From CAIOZW01 sp049318845 (GTDB lineage Bacteria > Acidobacteriota > Blastocatellia > RBC074), in NCBI GenBank assembly GCA_049318845.1, contig JBMOFH010000099.1, positions 1-12,313 of the forward strand: a stretch of 12,313 bases of DNA, read 5' to 3'. The position numbers and the translations under genes were made by a program. The notes beneath the pieces are model-generated. The model searched no databases. It worked only from the letters and a program-made list of their open reading frames with translations, and was not told the origin of the DNA. This document shows, in pieces, positions 6,841 to 12,313 of this stretch. Each line of letters begins with the position of its first letter. Position 1 is the first letter of the stretch.

Positions 6841-7604
6841 AGTGCGGGCAGAAATCTTTTGACGTAGACGGCGAGAACCTCGACTCCACCGATGAGAACT
6901 TCGCGCCGACGGGCGGCGATGGCGTCGAGGGTCTGCTCTGCGCACTTATCGGCGGCCATGCCTCGCTCCTGTGCACGATCCATACGGGCGTGTTTTTCAC
7001 CAGTCGGGGTGAGGGCGTGGCGCGAGATCTCAGTCCGGATGAAGCCGGGGCAGACGACCAGAACATCGACATTGTGGCGCCAGACCTCGGCGCGGAGGCA
7101 GTCGAAGTATCCCTGAAGTGCGTGCTTGGAGGCGGAGTAGGCAGAGCGCAGGGGAGTGTCGAGATAGCCCATAAGACTGCTGATGACGACGATCGATCCA
7201 GTGCCACGGCTGAGCATCGACGGAAGGACGGTCTTAGTGAGGGCGATGGTCCCGAAGTAGTTGGTCTCCATGATCCGGCGGTCGACCTCGAGGAGTGTCT
7301 CATTGACCGATCCTCTTTGACCGATGCCACCATTGTTGATCAGAATATCGATCGGGCCAAAACGGTGTTCGGCGGCAGCGAGGCTGGTGGCAAATTCGGA
7401 GTGGCGATCGAGATCGAGTGGAAGAACGAACAGGTTTTCAGGGGGGCCGGAACAGGAGGCAGCGACACGTTGAAGTTCCGCCTCGCGCCGCGCCGAGAGG
7501 ATCACGCGCGCGCCCTCGCGACTGAATGCCCGGACAAGGGCCTCACCGATCCCCGAGGAAGCGCCCGTAATCCAGACGACTTTTGCACTAAATCTTTCCG
7601 CCAT
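6807..7604 (-). CDS. Classical short-chain dehydrogenase/reductase (SDR)
   Basis: A 265-residue NAD(P)-dependent oxidoreductase of the classical SDR family; the substrate is not predictable. The cofactor motif TGASSGIG is at 13-20, followed by ARREAEL (38-44), whose basic residues suggest NADP preference. The NNAG motif is replaced by NNGG at 90-93. The catalytic tetrad is complete: Asn115 (METNYFG), Ser143 (ISSLMG), Tyr156 and Lys160 (YSASK). PGFIRTEIS at 186-194 is the usual region after the active site. The C-terminal tail (about 238-265, VEVLAVYVKRFLPALYATIVKRVGR) is hydrophobic and basic, and could bind membrane as in DHRS7-like SDRs; that is inference. The start was set at ATG 7604, not 7637, because AAGGAG precedes it. 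The gene is convergent with the SRAP gene, and its last 34 bp overlap that gene's end. Confidence 0.93.
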   Translation of the reverse strand: MAERFSAKVVWITGASSGIGEALVRAFSREGARVILSARREAELQRVAASCSGPPENLFVLPLDLDRHSEFATSLAAAEHRFGPIDILINNGGIGQRGSVNETLLEVDRRIMETNYFGTIALTKTVLPSMLSRGTGSIVVISSLMGYLDTPLRSAYSASKHALQGYFDCLRAEVWRHNVDVLVVCPGFIRTEISRHALTPTGEKHARMDRAQERGMAADKCAEQTLDAIAARRREVLIGGVEVLAVYVKRFLPALYATIVKRVGR

Positions 7605-7746
7605 TTTTAACTCCTTGAGAATCGAATTCCGACCCAACCTGGAAACAGATGAAATGCGTGAACGGTCATGGTATTTTTCACCGTCCCGAAAATGGATTTG
7701 AGATGAAACGACCCGTTTATTAGATCAGGCCGATCAGGATTTTAAG
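7605..7746. other. Divergent intergenic region, SDR / hydroxyacid dehydrogenase
   Basis: These 142 bp must hold the promoters for both the SDR (-) and the dehydrogenase operon (+). I found no box pair convincing enough to call on either strand. A small inverted pair TTTTC and GAAAA flanks the sequence around 7673-7692; it is too short to be called an operator. Confidence 0.4.
7611..7616 (-). promoter_or_regulatory. Ribosome binding site setting SDR start 7604
   Basis: On the minus strand AAGGAG lies 6 nt before ATG 7604. The resulting protein begins MAERFSAKVVWITG, the normal short N-terminus of a classical SDR; the longer frame from 7637 adds 11 residues without support. Confidence 0.75.
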
Positions 7747-8700
7747 ATGAATATGGAAAAGCAACAATTGAAAATATGGACGAGTAACAATTTTGGTGAG
7801 AGTGCGACGGCACGGCTGGCTGAGGGCATACCGGTAAATGACTATCAGTTGGTGGCCGGGGAGTCGGATCTGGCATCGGCGGTGATCGCCTTCGGGCAAC
7901 CAGAGGTCGGATCGGTGATGGAATCGACGAGTCTGCGCTGGATCCAGCTCGACAGCGCGGGATATGAACGATATGACAATGAAGATTTCCGAGCGCACGT
8001 CAGGCGGAGTGGGATCGTGGTAACCAATAGTTCAAGCGCCTATGCCCAACCCTGTGCCGAGCACACGCTGGCAATGATCTATGGCATGGCGAGGCAGATT
8101 CCGGGAGCCTGCGCGGCACAAATGACCGACCACTCGTGGCCGATGGGTGCGCTGCGCGCCGAATCACGATTGCTGCGTGGAGAGAATGTGCTGTTGCTGG
8201 GATACGGCGCAATTGGCAGGACGATCGCGGCCTTGCTTGCCCCGCTGCAGATGCGTCTGCGCGGCTACCGGCGTCGCCCGGACGGGACGGAGGCGATTCC
8301 GATGATCGACAGCCGCCAGCTCGCTGCCGAGTTGTCGCTGGCAGACCACGTCATAAACATCCTCCCGGCCAGCCCGGCGACAAACAGATTTTGCAATGAT
8401 GCTCTCTTTTCCGGAATGAAGCGTGGTGCAATCTTCTACAATATTGGTCGTGGAATGACGGTGGATCAGGAGGCACTGGTTGCCGCGCTCCAATCCGGCC
8501 AGCTTGGCGGGGCCTGCCTGGATGTGACAGACCCGGAGCCGCTTCCGACTGATCACCCGCTCTGGACAGCACCAAACTGCCTGATTACACCGCATACCGC
8601 CGGCGGCCAGCGCTTTGAAAAGAGGGTCATTGTCGACCATTTTCTTGGTAATCTGCGTCGATTTCTGGCGGGAGAACCCCTCATCGACACCATTTTATGA
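7747..8700 (+). CDS. D-isomer-specific 2-hydroxyacid dehydrogenase
   Basis: A 317-residue cytosolic NAD(P)-dependent dehydrogenase of the D-2-hydroxyacid family, which interconverts 2-keto acids and (R)-2-hydroxy acids (glyoxylate or hydroxypyruvate, phosphoglycerate, lactate and others). The Rossmann motif GYGAIG is at 152-157. The catalytic triad is complete: Arg235 in NIGRG, Glu264 in DVTDPEPLP, and His283 in TPHTAGG. Length fits the short form with no ACT domain, which argues against a canonical serA. The specific substrate cannot be read. AGGA at 7736-7739 sits 7 nt before ATG 7747; ATG 7753 is a possible second start. The FAD oxidoreductase begins only 39 nt downstream on the same strand, so the two are likely co-transcribed and may act on the same metabolite class. 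Confidence 0.93.
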   Translation: MNMEKQQLKIWTSNNFGESATARLAEGIPVNDYQLVAGESDLASAVIAFGQPEVGSVMESTSLRWIQLDSAGYERYDNEDFRAHVRRSGIVVTNSSSAYAQPCAEHTLAMIYGMARQIPGACAAQMTDHSWPMGALRAESRLLRGENVLLLGYGAIGRTIAALLAPLQMRLRGYRRRPDGTEAIPMIDSRQLAAELSLADHVINILPASPATNRFCNDALFSGMKRGAIFYNIGRGMTVDQEALVAALQSGQLGGACLDVTDPEPLPTDHPLWTAPNCLITPHTAGGQRFEKRVIVDHFLGNLRRFLAGEPLIDTIL

Positions 8701-8739
8701 GCTGAAAATGTGGGTATCGACAAGGGGATCACGATAAAA

Positions 8740-10464
8740 ATGAGTCTTGAAATACCGGAAGCACCGGCCTTGAATTCCACCAATGGAACATATCCCAGGG
8801 TGGGGGCCACGGTGCATACAGAGATACTGATCGTTGGTGGGAGCGTCGGCGGGTGCGCGGCGGCGCTGGCGGCATTGCGTAATGGCAGGCGTGTCATCCT
8901 GGTGGAGGAGTCGGACTGGATTGGCGGACAGCTGACATCGCAGGCAGTGCCACCTGATGAGCACGGCTGGATTGAGAGTTTTGGGTGTACGGCGAGCTAT
9001 CGTAGTTTCCGTGAAGGTGTACGTGCTTACTACCGTAAATACTATCCACTGCGCGAAAAGTATCGAAGCGTCCGGAATTTGAATCCTGGTAACGGATGGG
9101 TCTCGCCACTCTGTCATGAACCACGAGTTGCACTGGCGGTGCTCGAAGGAATGCTCGCACCGTACCTGAGCGCGGGAAGACTGACGCTGCTGACGTCACA
9201 CCGCGCAACGGGATGTGACGTCGACGGAGACCGTGTCCGGGCGGTCAGTCTGTGCAACCTGCGAACGGGAGCCGTGGTGGTCGTCGAGGCCAACTATGTG
9301 ATCGACGGGACGGATCTCGGGGAGTTGCTGCCACTGAGTGGAACAGAGTATGTAACGGGCTTCGAATCACGACGGGTGACGGGCGAGCCTCGGGCGCCGC
9401 TCGAGGCGCAACCGGGCAATTCTCAGGCATTCTCTTTCTGCTTTGTGCTTGATTATGCTGTGAATCAGGAGTCTGCGCCCATTGCGCGTCCGGCAAATTA
9501 CGACTTCTGGCGGAGTTTCATTCCGCCACTCGCGCCGGCATGGCCAGGGCCACTCCTCTCGTGGACGATCACACATCCGCGACTAATGACACCGACTACC
9601 TACCATTTCGACCCGGAGAATGAGCCATCGCGGGCGTTTGCCGGGCTCTGGACCTATCGGCGAATCCTGGATCGGACACTCTTCGATGATGGCGCGTTCC
9701 CAAGCGATCTCTGCACGGTCAACTGGCCGCAGACAGACTATCTGCGTGGTGATCTATGCACCTGCAATGACGAGGATCGAGCGGTCCACCTCGCGGAGGC
9801 GCGTCAGCAGAGCCTCTCGCTTGTCTACTGGCTGCAGACGGAGGCGCCTGGCCCCGATGCCCCGGGCTCTCATGGAAGAATCGGCTGGCCATCGTTGCGA
9901 TTGCGCGGCGACGTGACGGGATCGGGTGAATCCGACCTTGGGTTGGCCAGGATGCCATACATTCGTGAATCAAGACGGATCAGTGCGGAGACAACCATCG
10001 TCGAACAGCACGTTTCCGCCGCCTGCCGTCCCGGAGAGGGACCCGGATCAGAGCGCGGGGAAAGATACTTCGACTCGGTCGGTATTGGATACTACCGGAT
10101 CGACCTTCACCCTTCGACAGGTGGCGACAACTATATCGATGTCGAATCACTTCCCTTCCAGATTCCGCTTGGAGCATTGATTCCGGTGCGGATGGAGAAT
10201 CTGTTGCCGGCTGCTAAGAATATCGGAACGACGCACATCACCAATGGATGTTACCGCGTCCATCCGGTGGAATGGAACATTGGTGAAGCAGCGGGAGCAC
10301 TGGCGGCGTTTTGTCTCGCGAACCGGCGAACGCCACGCGAGGTACGGAACACGCCGCGACTGCTTGCCGATTTTCAGCGGACGATTGTCAGCCAGGGATT
10401 CGAACTTGCCTGGCCGGAGAACCTTGCACTGGACGAGGGTGATCCACATCGTCATGCCAGATGA
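8740..10464 (+). CDS. FAD-dependent oxidoreductase (FAD_oxidored family)
   Basis: A 574-residue flavoprotein of the FAD_oxidored type (PF12831-like), frequent in Acidobacteriota and Planctomycetes; reactions are mostly uncharacterised. The dinucleotide-binding fold starts at TEILIVGGSVGG (27-38), where the third position of GxGxxG is Ser, seen in relatives as GGS or GGT. It is followed by RRVILVEESDWIGGQLTSQAVPPDEHGW, the family's hallmark block. Further family blocks are CHEPRVALAVLEGML, VIDGTDLGELLPLSG, and near the end NIGTTHITNGCYRVHPVEWNIGEAAGALAAFCL. There is no signal peptide, although homologues are sometimes exported. The start is uncertain: ATG 8740 has AAGGGG 12 nt upstream, while GTG 8710 in the same frame would add ten residues. 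The gene follows the hydroxyacid dehydrogenase by 39 nt and faces the ABC ATPase gene across 45 nt. A role in oxidising a sugar or sugar acid is inference. Confidence 0.9.
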   Translation: MSLEIPEAPALNSTNGTYPRVGATVHTEILIVGGSVGGCAAALAALRNGRRVILVEESDWIGGQLTSQAVPPDEHGWIESFGCTASYRSFREGVRAYYRKYYPLREKYRSVRNLNPGNGWVSPLCHEPRVALAVLEGMLAPYLSAGRLTLLTSHRATGCDVDGDRVRAVSLCNLRTGAVVVVEANYVIDGTDLGELLPLSGTEYVTGFESRRVTGEPRAPLEAQPGNSQAFSFCFVLDYAVNQESAPIARPANYDFWRSFIPPLAPAWPGPLLSWTITHPRLMTPTTYHFDPENEPSRAFAGLWTYRRILDRTLFDDGAFPSDLCTVNWPQTDYLRGDLCTCNDEDRAVHLAEARQQSLSLVYWLQTEAPGPDAPGSHGRIGWPSLRLRGDVTGSGESDLGLARMPYIRESRRISAETTIVEQHVSAACRPGEGPGSERGERYFDSVGIGYYRIDLHPSTGGDNYIDVESLPFQIPLGALIPVRMENLLPAAKNIGTTHITNGCYRVHPVEWNIGEAAGALAAFCLANRRTPREVRNTPRLLADFQRTIVSQGFELAWPENLALDEGDPHRHAR

Positions 10465-10476
10465 CCTGAGCTAAAT

Positions 10477-10493
10477 GACCTTGTACACAGGTC
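10477..10493. terminator. Short hairpin between convergent genes
   Basis: GACCT (10477-10481) and AGGTC (10489-10493) flank a 7-nt loop in the 45-bp gap between the FAD oxidoreductase and ABC ATPase stop codons. The stem is only five pairs and has no T-run, so a termination role is weakly supported. Confidence 0.25.
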
Positions 10494-10509
10494 TCGATGA
10501 ACAACTCGA

Positions 10510-12096
10510 TTACGCGCTGATCTGGAAATTTCCAGCGCCATCTTCAGCGGACAGATCGTGGCTGCCAGGGGCACCAAGAGCAATGGAGATGATCCGTTCC
10601 GGTGTTGCTTCGGAGCGTTCGAGGGTCGCGCTGATGCGACCGCCACGCATGACCGCTATCCGGTCGCACATGCCAAGTATCTCCGGAAGTTCGGAAGAGA
10701 TCATCAGAATGGCCATCCCCGTCGCGGCCAGCTCACCCATCAGGAGGTGAATCTCCGCCTTTGCCCCGACATCGATGCCCTGCGTCGGTTCGTCAAGGAT
10801 CAGAATCGATGGGTTTGTTGCCAGCCATCGGGCAAGGGCGACCTTCTGCTGATTGCCTCCGGAGAGGGTTGAGACACTGGCGTAGAGGGTATCTGCCCGC
10901 AGGCGCAGACGTTCGGCATAGAAGGCGGCGAGTTCACGCTCCCGTGTCTGGTCGAGCAGACCGCGTCTGGTCAGACGCGGGAGTATGGCAAGGGAGCCAT
11001 TGAGAACGATCGAGAGCTCCTGTATGACACCGTGGCGACGTCGATCCTCTGGAACATAGGCGATACCGGCCTCGATCGCGTCAGCAGGAGAGTGGATCAG
11101 GCTCTCTTTCTGCTCGCCCCTGATCCAGATCGAGCCGGTGTCAATTGAATGGAGACCAAAGAGGCACCGTGCAAGTTCAGACCTTCCGGCGCCGACCAGA
11201 CCGGCGAGACCGAGAATCTCGCCCGTTCGCAGCTCCAGCGAAATATTACTGAGACCGGCCGCGGAGCTGGAGAGGTTATCGACACGCAGAATGGTTTCGC
11301 CGATCGCCACCTCGCGTTTCGGGAAGACCGCTTCGATCTCGCGACCGACCATCATCCTGATGAGGGAGGCACGCCTGCTAAGCGAGGCACGCCTGCTAAG
11401 CGAGGCACGATCGATCTGCTCGATCGATTCCGTGAGAACGGTCTCACCATCGCGAAGCACCGTCACCCGATCGGCAAGCGCGAAGATCTCTTCGATTCGA
11501 TGTGAAATATAGACGATCGCGAGCCCCTGTCGGCGGAGTTCACGCAGGATTCGAAAGAGGTTCCCGACCTCCCTTTCGGAGAGTGAAGCGGTCGGTTCGT
11601 CAAGAATCAGAATGCGCGCCGCGCGACCGAGGGCCCGTGCAATCTCGACAAGCTGCTGCTGCGGCATCGAGAGGCTGCTGACGATGGAGTCGGGGTCGAT
11701 CACTGCCCCAGCACGGTCAAGCAGTTCAACGGCGCGTTTACGGCGTGCCGTCCAGTCGATCCGCCGCCAGAGGTTAGGGCTCTCGAGGCCGAGGGCAAGG
11801 TTCTCGATAACCGTCAAATCGGGAAAGAGTGCCGGTTGCTGGTAGATGACCGATACGCCAAGATCGCGTGCCGCGACGGGTGAAAACTCAGTGACGGGAT
11901 GACCACCAATCGTCAGGCTTCCCGAGTCCGGGGAGAGCGCCCCGGCGATGATTCGAATCAGGGTCGACTTGCCGGCGCCGTTCTCGCCAACCAGGGCATG
12001 GATCTCTCCGGCGCGCAGGTCGATGGCACCTCGGCGCAGGGCCTGAACACCGGCAAAGGATTTGGTCAGATTTTCAGCTCTGAGGATTTCTGCCAT
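10510..12096 (-). CDS. Sugar ABC importer, double ATP-binding subunit (RbsA/MglA/XylG type)
   Basis: A 528-residue protein with two fused nucleotide-binding domains, the ATPase of a carbohydrate uptake transporter of the CUT2 class (ribose, galactose, xylose and similar), working at the inner membrane with an RbsC-like permease and a periplasmic binding protein. Domain 1: Walker A GENGAGKST (37-45), signature LSMPQQQ (142-148), Walker B ILILDEP (162-168), switch His199. Domain 2: degenerate Walker A GLVGAGRSE (299-307), signature LSGGNQQ (411-417), Walker B ILILDEP (431-437). One degenerate site is normal for the class. The sugar cannot be told, so no symbol is given. Oddity: an 18-bp tandem repeat expands the linker at about 230-245 (RASLSR units). 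Start 12096 was chosen over 12111 because GGAGAAGG precedes it. No permease or binding protein lies downstream, where the neighbour is convergent; partners must be beyond the right edge or elsewhere. Confidence 0.94.
   Translation of the reverse strand: MAEILRAENLTKSFAGVQALRRGAIDLRAGEIHALVGENGAGKSTLIRIIAGALSPDSGSLTIGGHPVTEFSPVAARDLGVSVIYQQPALFPDLTVIENLALGLESPNLWRRIDWTARRKRAVELLDRAGAVIDPDSIVSSLSMPQQQLVEIARALGRAARILILDEPTASLSEREVGNLFRILRELRRQGLAIVYISHRIEEIFALADRVTVLRDGETVLTESIEQIDRASLSRRASLSRRASLIRMMVGREIEAVFPKREVAIGETILRVDNLSSSAAGLSNISLELRTGEILGLAGLVGAGRSELARCLFGLHSIDTGSIWIRGEQKESLIHSPADAIEAGIAYVPEDRRRHGVIQELSIVLNGSLAILPRLTRRGLLDQTRERELAAFYAERLRLRADTLYASVSTLSGGNQQKVALARWLATNPSILILDEPTQGIDVGAKAEIHLLMGELAATGMAILMISSELPEILGMCDRIAVMRGGRISATLERSEATPERIISIALGAPGSHDLSAEDGAGNFQISA
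11366..11409 (-). repeat. 18-bp in-frame tandem repeat inside the ABC ATPase
   Basis: On the plus strand the unit GAGGCACGCCTGCTAAGC occurs at 11366-11383 and 11384-11401 without mismatch, followed by a partial copy GAGGCACG at 11402-11409. In the protein this repeats the six residues RASLSR, lengthening the segment before IRMMVGRE, where homologues usually have a single short helix. The frame is kept. Confidence 0.92.
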
Positions 12097-12101
12097 TGAA
12101 G

Positions 12102-12109
12102 CCTTCTCC
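12102..12109 (-). promoter_or_regulatory. Ribosome binding site setting ABC ATPase start 12096
   Basis: On the minus strand GGAGAAGG lies 5 nt before ATG 12096. The outer ATG at 12111 overlaps this region and has no comparable site of its own. Confidence 0.7.
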
Positions 12110-12139
12110 ATTATCGTTAGGCATTATCTGGCTCTAAAT

Positions 12140-12155
12140 TGTCGGCGGGGCGACA
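12140..12155. promoter_or_regulatory. Inverted repeat upstream of the ABC ATPase, possible operator
   Basis: TGTCG (12140-12144) and CGACA (12151-12155) form a symmetric 16-bp site with a 6-nt centre, about 45 nt upstream of the start codon on the minus strand. A perfect TTGACA reads on the minus strand at 12171-12176, but no good -10 box lies 16-18 nt downstream of it. The position suits a repressor site of a sugar-uptake gene; with five-base arms this is a guess. Confidence 0.25.
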
Positions 12156-12182
12156 TTAAAACATCCGATTTGTCAAGCAAAG

Positions 12183-12204
12183 AGGGTGCGGATAGGGCCA
12201 CCCT
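12183..12204. repeat. Small inverted repeat in the ABC upstream region
   Basis: AGGGTG (12183-12188) and CACCCT (12199-12204) are exact inverted copies separated by 10 nt. It has no T-run and no known function. Confidence 0.35.
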
Positions 12205-12254
12205 GAACCATCGAATCAGGGCGATCGCATTTTGCGGGTGGAAATCCTGGGTGC

Positions 12255-12271
12255 GCGGGCCTCCGGCCCGC
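12255..12271. repeat. REP-like GC palindrome
   Basis: GCGGGCC (12255-12261) and GGCCCGC (12265-12271) flank a TCC triloop, giving a very stable seven-pair hairpin without a T-run. It has the form of dispersed intergenic palindromes that occur many times in GC-rich genomes. Only one copy is visible in this window, so its dispersed nature is unproven. Confidence 0.5.
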
Positions 12272-12294
12272 ATGTCTTCACCTTTCACAGTCGC

Positions 12295-12313
12295 CACTCA
12301 GCGGCACTCAGCA
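12295..12313. repeat. 10-bp direct repeat cut by the window edge
   Basis: CACTCAGCGG at 12295-12304 is followed by CACTCAGCA at 12305-12313, about 1.9 copies of a 10-bp period. The array may continue beyond the window. Confidence 0.4.

Noticed and set aside
6990..7610. Open frame of 206 codons on the plus strand opposite the SDR gene
   Set aside because: The SDR on the other strand has every catalytic motif and a good ribosome binding site. The antisense translation shows no family motif.
11366..11409. CRISPR-like repeat
   Set aside because: The copies are directly adjacent without spacers and lie in frame inside a conserved ATPase gene, so this is a coding tandem repeat.
12171..12176. Perfect TTGACA on the minus strand as the -35 box of the ABC gene
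   Set aside because: No acceptable -10 sequence lies 16-18 nt downstream; TTTAAT is only about 10 nt away, and GATAAT further down has no -35 at the right distance. Not called as a promoter.
1..12313. Defence system, prophage, integron or transposon
   Set aside because: All sizeable genes belong to metabolic, transport or repair families, and no transposase, integrase, nuclease or toxin-antitoxin motif was seen. The SRAP protein is a housekeeping DNA-damage factor here, with no neighbouring defence genes.

Overview
The window looks like ordinary chromosomal DNA from a GC-rich member of the Acidobacteriota. The main evidence is the 1112-residue outer-membrane receptor at 1674-5012. It has a carboxypeptidase-regulatory-like N-terminal domain, the LPLNGRNF plug motif and a C-terminal phenylalanine, an architecture strongly expanded in that phylum. 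The FAD oxidoreductase of the IGGQLTSQAVPPDEH type fits but is less specific. Class and genus cannot be told from the sequence. No phage, plasmid, transposase, CRISPR or defence gene is visible, and no tRNA or rRNA was recognised.

Layout. (1) 3-974 (+) is the 3' part of purH, holding the AICAR transformylase domain, followed by a strong hairpin. (2) 975-1673 is a long non-coding leader with one candidate sigma70-type promoter. (3) 1674-5012 (+) is the TonB-receptor-like protein. (4) 5058-5131 is a long interrupted palindrome between convergent genes. (5) 5201-5983 (-) is an exported protein joining a TolC/HlyD-like coiled coil to a His/Asp-rich C-terminal domain that resembles M15-type peptidases. 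It has a good promoter at 6039-6067. (6) 6130-6840 (+) is a YedK/HMCES-type SRAP protein that traps abasic sites. (7) 6807-7604 (-) is a classical short-chain dehydrogenase overlapping the SRAP gene tail to tail by 34 bp. (8) 7747-8700 and 8740-10464 (+) are a likely two-gene operon: a D-2-hydroxyacid dehydrogenase and an FAD-dependent oxidoreductase. (9) 10510-12096 (-) is an RbsA/MglA-type double ATPase of a sugar ABC importer, with no permease or binding protein in view. (10) 12112-12313 is its upstream region, containing several inverted repeats and a REP-like GC palindrome.

How the genes work together. purH and the SRAP gene are housekeeping functions. The receptor, the two-gene redox operon and the ABC ATPase would suit uptake and oxidation of plant- or polymer-derived sugars, but that link is inferred only from gene types and proximity. 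Four starts were moved inward from the longest open frame because a good Shine-Dalgarno sequence lies in front of the inner start codon: receptor 1674, coiled-coil protein 5983, SDR 7604 and ABC ATPase 12096.

I found no clear new multi-gene system. The observations most worth checking are the coiled-coil/peptidase-like fusion, an in-frame 18-bp tandem repeat lengthening the linker of the ABC ATPase, an in-frame leucine-codon repeat in the receptor's signal peptide, and the large palindrome at 5058-5131.
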